From contig KQ964314.1 of NCBI GenBank assembly GCA_001566295.1, forward strand, positions 1 to 25,932: DNA of 25,932 bases, given 5' to 3'. Source of the DNA: Microdochium bolleyi (Eukaryota; Ascomycota; Sordariomycetes; Xylariales; Microdochiaceae). How positions within the stretch are numbered: position 1 is the first letter of the stretch; each line of letters opens with the position of its first letter. Positions 1-8,863 of this stretch are shown here, piece by piece. Made by a program: the position numbers and the translations under genes. Under the pieces are notes generated by a model. It saw nothing but the letters and a program-made list of their open reading frames with translations, did not search any database and had not been told where the DNA came from.

Positions 1-28
1 TGCGCATTCTGGTGATCTGCGCATTTTG

Positions 29-54
29 GTGGTGAGCACCTCTTTACGAGGTGC
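29..54. other. short inverted repeat downstream of the first gene
   Basis: GCACCTC and GAGGTGC form perfect 7-bp arms around a 5-nt loop at about 35-53, just past the stop codon of the minus-strand gene ending at 70. Two imperfect copies of a TGCGCATT(C/T)TGGTG motif sit at 1-32. A 3'-end hairpin or a transposon footprint are both possible; nothing decides between them. Confidence 0.3.
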
Positions 55-69
55 GGCAGAATGGCGGAC

Positions 70-2213
70 CTAAAAAGTGGGGCGTGGCACGAGTAGGATC
101 GGGATGTTGTTGCCCTGGGGAATCGTGGGGATAGTCTGGCGCCGGGTGATGTTGGCGCCGGCAGTTCCCCGGTCCTCCAGGAGGTCGCGCCGCATGGCAG
201 AAGAGGCCGCAAAGCTGTGGAAAGGGGTTCAGCATGGGACAATCTCTCACTCCGGGAGGAAGAGACCTGGCTCTACTTACTCAGCCTTCAACTGCATGTT
301 ATCGAGACGAATGTCAAAGCGAGTCGCCGACACGCACTTGATCTTGATGCCCACGTTGAACCGCAGCATGGGCATGTTATCGTACGAGGGCACGGTCACC
401 CCGATCTACAGACGCAGAATCAGAGTCAGCAAACACACGACGTAGAGATGGCGGCGCCAATGCCGCTGGGGTAACGTACCGGCTTTTCGAGGGGGAACAT
501 GGCGGCGTTGTTGGCCGTAACAGGCATGATGAGCTTGTCGACGGTATACTCGTCGTTGATGGAGTCGTCCGTGATGCCCCGGAGGAAGAGGGTCTCGATC
601 TTGCAGGCGCCGTCGCTATCCAGCACGCGCCCGTACACGTTGAAGTCGAACTTGGACCAGCTGCGGCGTGAGGCGGGGGAGGGGGCGTGTCAGCATTGTC
701 ATCCAGGCCAGGCAAGGCACAAGATCTCAGGGGCCGGTGGACTTACGTGCAGACATTCATGTCTTGGGAGAGCTCAAAGTTCCACTCCTGCTTGTCCTCT
801 GGGCACGCACAGGTGAACAGCGGGCGCGAGCACTGGCAGGTCCAGCCAGAAGTGTCCTTTGGCGGCTTGCGGATAGACCTGTATCTCATCAGCCATGGCC
901 CGTTGGACATATGTTTATGTGTGTGTGCTTACATCACCTTGGGACCCGAGGTGGCCTTATCGTCGTTGACAATGTTGAAGCTGGCCCTGTCGTCGGAGCG
1001 CCAGTTCTTCCAGGCCCCGAAGCTACCTGTGGCAAACTCGCCGTCATTGAAGGCATTATTGGGCAGGTCGCAGCCGAGACGGCTCTTGCCCGCGGGGGGC
1101 GGCGACTGCTGGTCGATAACCTGGGAGACGCCGTTGTCGCCGATGCAGCCCTCGCGGAACTTGGGCCCCTTCCACGAGCCGAGGTCGTACTTATACTTGC
1201 CCAGGATCTGCAGCTGGAACTCGTTGATGAGGCTGGCATAGTAGTGGATGCCCTTGCATCCCTCGAGTCCCGAGGAGCCAACAGCGGTGCCGGCCCCAAA
1301 GTCGACGTAGCTGGCCCTGTACTCGGCCACGCCCTGGATGGCCGGGCGGTCGACGACGGCGATGGTGGCGTCCCACTTGGGCACGGGGATGATGACGCCG
1401 ACGGCGAGGGCGATGGGCAGGCCTAGCGAGGATGTCACCGTGGCCTCGCCCGAGACGTCGAAGGCCGGCGCGACATATGGCGCGACGCCGTAGGCTTTCG
1501 ACTCTGCCCACTGCAGCAGGTCGATCTCGGTGCCGATCTTGATCCACTGCATGTCGATGCCCGCGAGCATCTGGCCGAGGGCCTCGACCTTCACATTGGC
1601 GTCGAAGTCGAGCGTGGCCACGACGCCAATATCGGTGACGTCGTGGACCGAGTAACCCAGCAGCGGGATCGCGAGCAGGCGAAACTTGAGGATGGGCTTC
1701 TCGTACTCCATGTACGCGTTGATGCCCAGCTGCAGCTGCGCCTCGATGGACCCGTCGAAGCCCAGCTTGATGCTGCGCAGGCCGGCGGCGCTGAACGTGG
1801 CCGAGCCCGTGACCTTGATGTCGCCTTTGGCGAAGCACTTGACGCACCATACGGTCACGCCGGGCTTGGGCATCTCCTCGAGCCCGCCAATCTCGATGGT
1901 CACGAGCTGGTCTGCGCCCGTCAACTTGGCCAGCACGCCCAGGTTCATGCCGTAGTTGGCCGACCCCTTGAAGTCCTCGAACTTGAACATCTCGTATGCG
2001 TCGCCCCAGGGCGACTCGTCAAGCTGCGCGGCGTGCGGCCGCATGTCGAACACGTCACGGAACGACGCCGTCGGCGTCCACGTGGGCGCCAGGTTCATCG
2101 CCGCGTCCCACGCCTCGCCCACAAAGTCGACGACTGCTGTGGCCACCTTGACGATAAACTCGCCCACAGCCACCACGGCGTCCGCAAGCGACCCCCAGAA
2201 GTCACTTGAAAGT
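70..2213 (-). CDS. 5'-truncated five-exon gene, unrecognised (probably extracellular) protein
   Basis: Function unknown. Exons read on the minus strand are 2213-933, 878-747, 660-480, 405-281 and 214-70, with stop TAG at 72-70. The introns are 54, 86, 74 and 66 nt, with donors GTAAGC, GTAAGT, GTACGT and GTAAGT, clear GCTGA-type branch sites and CAG/TAG acceptors; all phases agree. From the first conserved in-frame residues (SDFWGSLADAVV) the chain is about 620 residues. It begins with a long beta-rich, glycine- and hydrophobic-rich part (alternating motifs such as VKVTGSATFSAAGL) and passes into a Cys-rich stretch in exon 2 (motif CQCSRPLFTCAC). It shows no membrane segment or GPI signal at the C-terminus. 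No initiator ATG or signal peptide is present, because sequence composition changes abruptly at about 2213 into AT-rich repeat DNA. The N-terminus is therefore missing here and the gene is probably non-functional. The style resembles large secreted fungal proteins, but I cannot place the family. Confidence 0.7.
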
Positions 2214-2361
2214 ACTATTAAATAATATAAAGAGATACTTATAAACGAGTACTGATATAGCGGGGTTTAAAAAACGGGTCCGATTTCCACTTAGGGTAAG
2301 AGAGAATAGGACCTTATAACTCTTTAAATAGACCTTTTCTAAGTCCGTTTTCTTAGCTTAT

Positions 2362-2399
2362 TGTCACGATCCGACCTCCGGGGTTAACCGTCTGGTCGG
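2362..2399 (+). repeat. transposon/LTR-terminus-like sequence, copy A
   Basis: Begins TGTCACGATCCGA and matches the reverse complement of 5685-5722 at 33 of 38 positions counted by eye. The flanks diverge after that. LTRs start with TG, and this start resembles termini of fungal LTR elements, but no matching CA end or target-site duplication could be fixed. Four of the five differences are C/T or G/A transitions, which fits RIP. Confidence 0.5.
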
Positions 2400-2647
2400 G
2401 CTTCGCTGGGTTGCTGTTCTGCCGGTAGGTAAAGCTAATATAATATCACTTCCTATCGAATATCGTTCGTCTCTTAGGGTTATCGTGTCTCTTAGAAGAG
2501 ATACTACTCTCGTCAATTGAGTGACTGGTTTAAGTGATATATAAGAATAATACTTAGATTGATCGCTAAAGTGTAAAGGCTAGGACTATCTGTCTAGGGA
2601 ACCTGCTTATACTATATACGCCTCTGCCCTTTATCGCTCTTCGCTGG

Positions 2648-2668
2648 CTCACGACCGGCGGTCGTGAG
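2648..2668. repeat. perfect 21-nt hairpin (9-bp arms, 3-nt loop)
   Basis: CTCACGACC and GGTCGTGAG are exact inverted arms around GGC, lying in the repeat island. This is consistent with a structural feature of a mobile element; no function can be assigned. Confidence 0.55.
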
Positions 2669-2837
2669 GCTCACAGGCTTACGTCGTGATCCTGTGATCT
2701 AGTCGTCCTACTCACTAGCTCACTTCGTGATCCAGTAATCCTATACAGCCTTACTAACGTAACCGTTTACTTATATAAGGAGGCTTATGACCCCTCGCAG
2801 ATCTGCCCTTATCCTTAGCCTAATACTACGGCCTTGT

Positions 2838-3038
2838 TTATCCTGCCTTCCCAGCCCAAACAATCCCCTGTTGGTCCGCGCTGTCACATCTGCGTAATTC
2901 TCCTTCTTGCTGCTGCGCTGAAGCTTCAAGCTCATCTAATCTAGATTGACCAGTGTTGATTTTTTTCTCGAAGTGCTGAATCTCAACCTTCTTTTGCTTG
3001 TTCAGTCTCAATACCTCTCCTTGCTGCACTCCACGCAA
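2838..3038 (-). other. small coiled-coil-like open frame, possible transposon ORF fragment
   Basis: About 66 codons read on the minus strand to a TAA, rich in K, E and Q with heptad-like spacing (RLNKQKKVEIQHFEKKI), unlike the RIP-mutated DNA next to it. There is no ATG start and no recognisable domain. It could be the C-terminal end of a transposase-like protein that joins the P450 relic at about 3029, or chance. It is not a confident gene. Confidence 0.25.
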
Positions 3039-4586
3039 AGTATGGCGACGTCGCGCGGCTCGGGCCCAACAGCCTGTCCCTTGCCAACCCGGAGGCGCTC
3101 AAGACCATCTACGGGCTGAACAAGGGCATGATCAAGGTTGGTCTTTACCGGCTCAGAACAATTGTTGTCTTCTCTCGGCAGAAAGTGCACGCCCGCTGAC
3201 ACACGAGACAATGGCCACAGTCCGACTTCTACGTCGTCCAGCAGGCCCTCATGAACGGACACTCGCTCGCCTCGCTCTTCAGTACCACCGACGAGGCCTT
3301 CCACGCGCGCTTCCGGCGCTGCGTCAACGCGGCGTTCTCCATGTCCGCGCTCGTCCAGTACGAGCCCTTTGTCGACAACACGACGCGGCTGTTCCTGTCG
3401 CAGACGGAGCGCCTGTTCGCGGACAACTCGCAAGGGTGCGACTTTCCCCGCTGGCTACAGTTCTACGCCTTTGACGTCATCGGCGAGATCACCTACGGCA
3501 AGCGCCACGGGTTCATCAAGAAGAACGAGGACATTGACGGGATCGTGGCGTACCTGTCCAAGCTGTTCTGCTATGTGGCGCCGGTAAGCATTCTCCATTT
3601 CCCCGGTGTCCTCCCTTCCTCTCCTCCCGTCCTATCATACTTGATAGAATATAAATAGAGTGCTGACAACCCGATCGAACAGATCGTCCAAATCCCCTGG
3701 CTCGACAAGCTCCTCCTCAAAAACCCTGTATATCTCAAGCTCGCGCAGTGGGGCGTCATCGACGCGACCTTCCACGTGGCCCGATTCGCCCGTGCGCGGA
3801 TGAACCTAACCATGGCCGGGTCCATGGCCTTTGCCGGGTCCGAGACCACCGCCATCTCCCCGGCCGCCGTCTTCTAGTACCTGCTCCGGACCCCGCACGC
3901 CATGGCGAGGCTGCGCGCCGAAATTGACCAGTTCGCCCGCGACGGCGGGTTCTCGGACCCCCGGACGGGGCTGGCGACTTGGCCCGAGGCGCAGAAGCTG
4001 CCTTACCTCGACGCCTGCGTCAAGGAGGCGTTCCGCATGCACCCAGCTGCCGGCTTGCCGCTGGAGCGCATCGTGCCCGTGCAGGGCATCGAGATTGACG
4101 GCGTGTTTGTGCTCGGCGGGACCATCGTCGGCACCTCGGCGTGGGTGATCCACCACCGGCCCGAGATCTTTGGCGCCGACGCCGATGTCTACCGGCCGGA
4201 GCGGTGGCTGGCGGACGAGACGGGCGCGCGCACCAGGGAGAGCGAGGAGAAGCGGATAAAGGAGATGAACGGGCTCATGTTCCAGTTCGGCATGCGCAGC
4301 CGGACATGTATCGGCAAGAACATCAGCCTGCTCGAGATTTACAAGTTCGTGCCGAGTCTGCTGCGGAGGTTTGAGGCGAGGTCCCTGCGTTGTCTTTCCT
4401 TCCTGTCTCGTGTGTTGTGAGTTTTTGATGGGTGGAAGATGCTGACAGTATTATGTGGCTCTCGTGCAGATTGAGTTCAAGGACCCGCGGGTCGAGTGGG
4501 AGCTCATCAACGCGTAGTTCATCAAGCAGCAGAACTTTGACTTCAAGTTCCATCGCAGGGAGCTAGTAGGGCCGGCGAGTGGTTAG
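3029..4586 (+). pseudogene. cytochrome P450 relic, pisatin-demethylase-like
   Basis: A P450 of the pisatin demethylase/CYP57-like type, normally an ER-anchored heme monooxygenase. Exons are about 3029-3136, 3221-3583, 3683-4375 and 4470-4586; introns are 84, 99 and 94 nt. Family landmarks in order: LHAKYGDVARLGPNS, LASLFSTTDEAFH, YAFDVIGEITYGKRHGF, the I-helix AGSETT, the ExxR motif (EAFR), PERW, and the heme loop ending RTCIGKNIS. Lesions: the roughly 70-residue N-terminus with its membrane anchor is absent; in-frame TAG stops lie at 3875-3877 (just after the I-helix) and 4515-4517; the linker between RARMN and the I-helix is much shorter than I recall for the family; the heme loop reads FGMRSRTC where a glycine is expected before SR; and the last intron needs a GC donor at 4376. 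The second stop sits where relatives usually have Trp, so TGG to TAG is likely, as RIP would cause. Non-functional. Confidence 0.85.
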
Positions 4587-5020
4587 GGAAATCTCACGGC
4601 AGGGTGACAAAGTTGTATGCATATAGTATGGATAGCGTTTGCTTTAAGGGTCGAAATACAAGACAGTCGTCCAGTGTCCATGGTGCATCGAGTGCAACGA
4701 GCATGTTTTGAGGTATTGATAGACGACGTCGGGCTCTTGTGGCTATTACCGACTGGTAGCTTGTCTGGGAGAGGGATAATCGTCACCCTCAGGGGCGTAC
4801 CTCGACTTAAAATTAAACGGCATTCATACTGACAGTGAATCCGTTGTGCAACGGCGCTTACTCCACTCCCAGAGCCTCCGTGCCACCGTAGAAATCTGTT
4901 AGCTTGCACACCACACACAGGATCAACTCTGATCTCTGCTGTCTCCAACCACACACACATCCCGATCTGTCACGGGAGCAAAAAGCAACCGTCCGCCGTC
5001 CTCCCTGGAGCAAAAGTAAG

Positions 5021-5113
5021 AGTCCCGAAGGCGGTTCGATCGCCTGACCTTAGGATGAATTACTTGTCCTTGTGGAACTGCAATCCCACGCTCTACCACT
5101 GAGATAACGAGAC
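5021..5113 (-). tRNA. tRNA-Cys(GCA)-like gene or pseudogene with a possible 21-nt intron
   Basis: Read on the minus strand, the arms fold in order. The acceptor GTCTCGT pairs with TCGGGAC (one T-T mismatch and one G-T pair). The D arm is TCTC-AGTGGTA-GAGC, with a T-C mismatch at pair 10-25. The anticodon stem TGGGA pairs with TCCTA, with loop TTGCA giving anticodon GCA. The variable loop is 5 nt (AGGTC) and the T arm is AGGCG-ATCGAAC-CGCCT. An insert of about 21 nt after position 37 is where fungal tRNA introns sit. The T loop starts ATCGA instead of TTCGA, and the A box lacks its usual G, so this may be a decaying copy. An alternative is an intronless tRNA-Cys interrupted by a 20-nt insertion between two AAGG motifs. 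Confidence 0.45.
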
Positions 5114-5684
5114 CTGTTATTGGTGACAAAATGCAGCTATGCATCGACTCTCCGCTTCGAACACAAGGTGTTGCGACTGTCCGTCACCCTGTCAAACTGT
5201 CATGTTGCGTGCTTCGGTAATTCTGCCCGGCTTCGAAAAGTCTCTGCCCAGCTTCATCGTAGACAGACCGTGGAATTGGTCTTGCCCGGAGTACAACCTA
5301 AACTGCCAAACATGTGAAAATGCGAGGACCGCTTAATATTCATGGGCGAGTGCTTGGGCGTTGACGGCAGATGACGTTTCACTTCAGGGTTTTCTGCGTA
5401 GTGTGCGTTGTGGGATCTCAGACACGCCTCAACAACGAACGCGGTGTTGGGCCCACCCAATTGTACGCAGTAATCCCGGGCCGGGTCTTTGTCAGCAGCG
5501 CCGGAAGCTCGTGAAGAGCCACAGCTCAGCTTGACCTTCCAGCTGTACCCATGCTCCATGATTGGAGGAGTGGTGGGTAGGGCTACGAGGGACCAGGACC
5601 CAAGACGGCAATTTCGCGATCCGATCCTACTGGGACCCACCAGCCGTCAGGGGCGGACTTGTTCGCTCGCTCGCTCGCGCTGTG

Positions 5685-5722
5685 CCGGTCAGACCGTTGA
5701 CCCCGGAGATCGGATCGTGACA
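5685..5722 (-). repeat. transposon/LTR-terminus-like sequence, copy B
   Basis: Reverse complement begins TGTCACGATCCGA and matches 2362-2399 at 33 of 38 positions. It points toward lower coordinates, so the element, if real, would lie left of 5722. Its neighbourhood is less AT-rich than copy A, suggesting a younger or less RIP-mutated remnant. No target-site duplication was identified. Confidence 0.45.
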
Positions 5723-6156
5723 CTTCGACAAGTCCGGCGGCATGTTTCAAGCTGGGAACGGGGCGACCTCGGTACTTCGTGGCATAATTATGCGTAACTA
5801 CTGCGTATAAGACCACCTAAAACTTAGCTGGATAAGCTAGGTTTACATGACTCATCCATGTCCTTTTTTGAATTTGAATTTTTTTAGCGTTCGGCATTTT
5901 GGAGGTGATTGTGAAGTTCGAGGGGCTAAGGGATATTACCTGTTTAGGAAAATATCCATCTTGGGTGGATCCCCCGGTTGGTGTTCGGTTCTGCACACGG
6001 CTCGCCAGAATCACCGAAATCGCCGCAACTGCTAATTTACCGGCCAAGGCTCGCACTTGTCTATGACCTGTTCATCATCTCACGTCGCCAAAAGATGGAA
6101 GCTTCAAATGATCTCCGCTGCCTGATTACTTAGATTCCAGTACCATCTCTGACGTC

Positions 6157-6232
6157 GGCAGGTTAAGAACTACCATATTCAACCACTACGTACTGTTAAG
6201 ACGTCTGTCACTTGTGATATTCGTAACCTGCC
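6157..6232. promoter_or_regulatory. paired inverted 9-mers upstream of the FAD monooxygenase
   Basis: GGCAGGTTA at 6157-6165 and TAACCTGCC at 6224-6232 are exact inverse copies, centred about 65 bp upstream of the ATG at 6258. Such paired sites are compatible with a dimeric regulator, but neither half-site is a standard CGG Zn2Cys6 triplet pair, so the binding protein is unknown. Confidence 0.3.
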
Positions 6233-6257
6233 AGAATATTGAGAAAAAGTGAATATC

Positions 6258-7614
6258 ATGGCTGCTATCAAGAAGGTAAAATCTCTCCCCCTGTCATAGG
6301 GAATTGTTATGAGTTGGAACGTTGCTGACTTGGGAACCCACAAAGGCAATCATAATCGGCGGCGGCCCAGCTGGGCTTGCAGCAGCGATCCGGTTAAAGA
6401 CTCAGAATGCAGTCGACGTGACGGTATACGAGATAAGATCTGAGCTGACGACGCTGGGCGGTGCCGTCAACATCGTCCCCAATGGCCTGCGCCTGCTTGA
6501 CAGGCTGGGGCTCCTCGATGAGCTCAAAGCCCTGGCGTCATCTGCGCAGGGTCTCCAGCTGCATTCGTTGCGAGGATCCGTTCTTGTGGATGTCGACCTG
6601 GGCAAGTGGAGCCGCGACAAGATCGGCTATGGGTTCATGCGCGTCCTACGCACCGACCTTGTACAGCTGTTTATGCGCCACACCAAGAAGCACGACATCC
6701 CGGTCCATTTCGGCAAGAAGATGATGAGCATCACCGAGACCGACACCGAGGTCTCGGTGGCGTTCTCGGACGGCACTACAGACACGGCCGATCTAGTGCT
6801 GGGATGCGACGGCATCCACTCAGCCGTCCGCACGCTCCATGTAAACCCGGCCGCAGTGCCAGAGTACTCGGGCATCGCCAACATGTTCACCATTCTTCCC
6901 ACGTCCCGTCTGAGCGAGAAGAACTGTACTATTGCCCCGGCCCTCCACGCCACTCTGACGCACACGGGCATGTTCGGCGTGATGCCCTGCACAGCGAGCG
7001 GCGACCAGCTGTACTGGTTTTACTCGCGCGAGGTCCAGGTTCCGGAAGGCGGGAACAAGGAGGGCTGGCAGGTGTTTGGCGACAAAGAGATCCAGAGCTT
7101 CAAGGACAATCTGCTAGAGCTCGTCAACGAGGCCCAGAGTGACTGGGCGGATCAGCTCGGCGAGATCATCCAGAAGACCGACACCATCAAGTTCTACCCC
7201 ATCTACAAGATGCCCGCGATGGGGACTTGGGGTACCGCGCGCTGTCTGCTCCTGGGCGATGCCGCGCATGCGATGCCCCCACACGCTGGACAAGGCACAT
7301 CGATGGCGCTGGAGGACGTCTTCCTCCTGTCGCGGTTACTGGAAGGCACCGAGCACAGCGTCACAGAAGTGATCAAGGAGTACGAAGTCGTTCGCCGACC
7401 TCGAGTTGAGGCAATCGCAACGACTTCAGTCGAGAACGGACAAATGAGGAAGAACACAAGTCCCTGGGCTCTGGCGATGAAGGAGAATGCCATCGGGTTC
7501 GGTTTCTGGATGTACAAAATGACGGGGTTGCAGAGTTTGGGGGTCGGAATGAGTCAGAAAGAGCACATCTACGATGTCATGGATGAGCCCATCTGGTCGA
7601 AGCGTAGTATGTAG
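6258..7614 (+). CDS. FAD-dependent monooxygenase (PF01494-type)
   Basis: Group A flavoprotein monooxygenase of the salicylate hydroxylase/PHBH fold, using NAD(P)H and O2 to hydroxylate or otherwise oxidise a small, usually aromatic, substrate in the cytosol. Exons are 6258-6275 and 6346-7614. The 70-nt intron has donor GTAAAA, branch GCTGAC and acceptor AAAG, and gives 428 residues, normal for the family. The start is fixed because splicing the six-residue exon MAAIKK onto AIIIGGGPAGLAAAIRL restores the dinucleotide-binding GxGxxG at residues 11-16. The DG motif (GCDGIHSAVR) is near 159-168 and the GD motif (LLGDAAHAMPP) has its Asp at about 311, so all three signature motifs are intact. There is no signal peptide or membrane segment. 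It lies at the centromeric end of the putative cluster, with inverted 9-mers in its promoter. The substrate cannot be read from the sequence. Confidence 0.93.
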
Positions 7615-8863
7615 GGGTGAGATATAGTAGGTTGGTGGCTCATGAACCACGACACGGCCCCTCACATTGGTTGATCAAAATGAAAAGGGGGGTCAAGTCT
7701 TAGTTGATTTGTCAATTTGCCTTTCAAGTGCGCTTAGCTTGTCCAAGAGAGGGATAATATAGGGAAGGCCGGACAAATTTAAGGGAAGGGGTTAGAGTTA
7801 AAGCGTCCAGGCGGCTACGCATTGTATTTTAGCTGTGCGAGTATTCACCCTTGCAGAGGAGAGGAGGGGTCAAACATGAACTCGTCTTTAAATTTTTTCA
7901 CTCTACTCTCTGTTACATCGCTGATCTCAATTGTTAAGTCCCACACTCCACTCAGCTGTGTAGCATCACCACAACTTTAGTGCTGCATCATGAGATTGCC
8001 ATGCCTGCGCATATTCCACTTCCGAAAATGGGAACCCCCCTTACCTACTCAGCAAAAGTGGTTCAACGATATATCCCTACTTATCTTGGAAGCAACTTCG
8101 CCAGCTGACTTGGTGGTTATAAGCATAATATAGTTAGTCCCATTCAGGAGCGAGCAGCACCGCCTTCCAAAATCGACAATTAATCAGCTGGACCAGCCCC
8201 TACAGGTATCGCCATACAAAAAGCACATGGCCAATACTTACATAATCTAGCCTTACACAAAAGGGAAATTAACCTCGTCCTTATCACGAGTTTGGAGTTG
8301 GAGCGGTATCCGTATACCTAACTATCGAGAGAGCCTCATATTCTTCAACTTGGCGGACAATGTCACTGCTAGCGCCCAGCGTTCTTTGATAAAATATCGC
8401 TTATATGGGGGTTTTGCAAATTTTGAGACCATACCGAAAACGGCACGCAAATTGGGACGGATTGTAAAATGAGAATGTTAACATGTTAGCATCGTCATCA
8501 TCGTACACGTAGGCACGAGAGTACTTCTCCAAGAAGCTCAATAAAAGTTCTGTTCTGACAGTCGAGAGGGAATGACCATGGTTTATTTTCTGTTCTCCAC
8601 TCGAATAAGTGTCTGTATTTTAGAGATTTAACTTCGTGGCAACAATCCCAACACTTTCTACTGGAAATATGAACTCTTTTACTGAAGCCCCTTTTGCCAT
8701 GCATTACAGAGGTGGCAGGAGGCTTATTCATACTGGCTATCTTTAAAGTTATAGACCAGCCTCCCGAGTTGATGATTTCCTTTGTTATCAGAGGATACCG
8801 TGCGGCGGACGAGCCGGCGCTCGTTATTGATATTCTCAAAGCCCCAGACCTAATGAGACGTCG
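7615..8863. other. intergenic stretch between convergent genes
   Basis: About 1.25 kb between the monooxygenase stop and the stop of the lipocalin-like gene. I see no conserved gene. A 113-codon open frame on the minus strand (8498-8839) has no domain or codon pattern that convinces and may be 3'-UTR of the lipocalin-like transcript. The rest is ordinary mixed-composition DNA without RIP signs or repeats that I noticed. Confidence 0.5.

Larger units (their letters stand above)
2214..2830. repeat. AT-rich, RIP-like repeat island
   Basis: Composition switches at about 2213 from GC-rich coding DNA to AT-rich DNA full of TA steps (for example 2216-2280), as expected of repeat DNA mutated by RIP. 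No open frame of note is present. Inside it are a transposon-terminus-like sequence at 2362-2399 and a strong palindrome at 2648-2668. It separates two genes that have both lost their 5' ends, so it is probably a transposon remnant or a rearrangement scar. Confidence 0.6.
4587..6257. other. gene-poor stretch before the metabolic cluster
   Basis: No convincing protein gene. It contains the tRNA-Cys-like element (5021-5113), transposon-terminus copy B (5685-5722), and a (CTCG)n-like run at about 5664-5680. An open frame of up to 128 codons on the minus strand (5254-5640) overlaps the region next to the repeat terminus; it has scattered Cys residues but no recognisable domain or splice support, so I do not call it. 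The right end (5800-6257) is the likely promoter of the monooxygenase gene. Confidence 0.5.

Noticed and set aside
5254..5640. 128-codon minus-strand frame with several Cys
   Set aside because: No ATG-proximal signal peptide, domain, intron support or conservation pattern, and it lies inside the area next to a repeat terminus.
8498..8839. 113-codon minus-strand frame downstream of the lipocalin-like gene
   Set aside because: No recognisable motif and ordinary composition; more likely 3'-UTR or chance.
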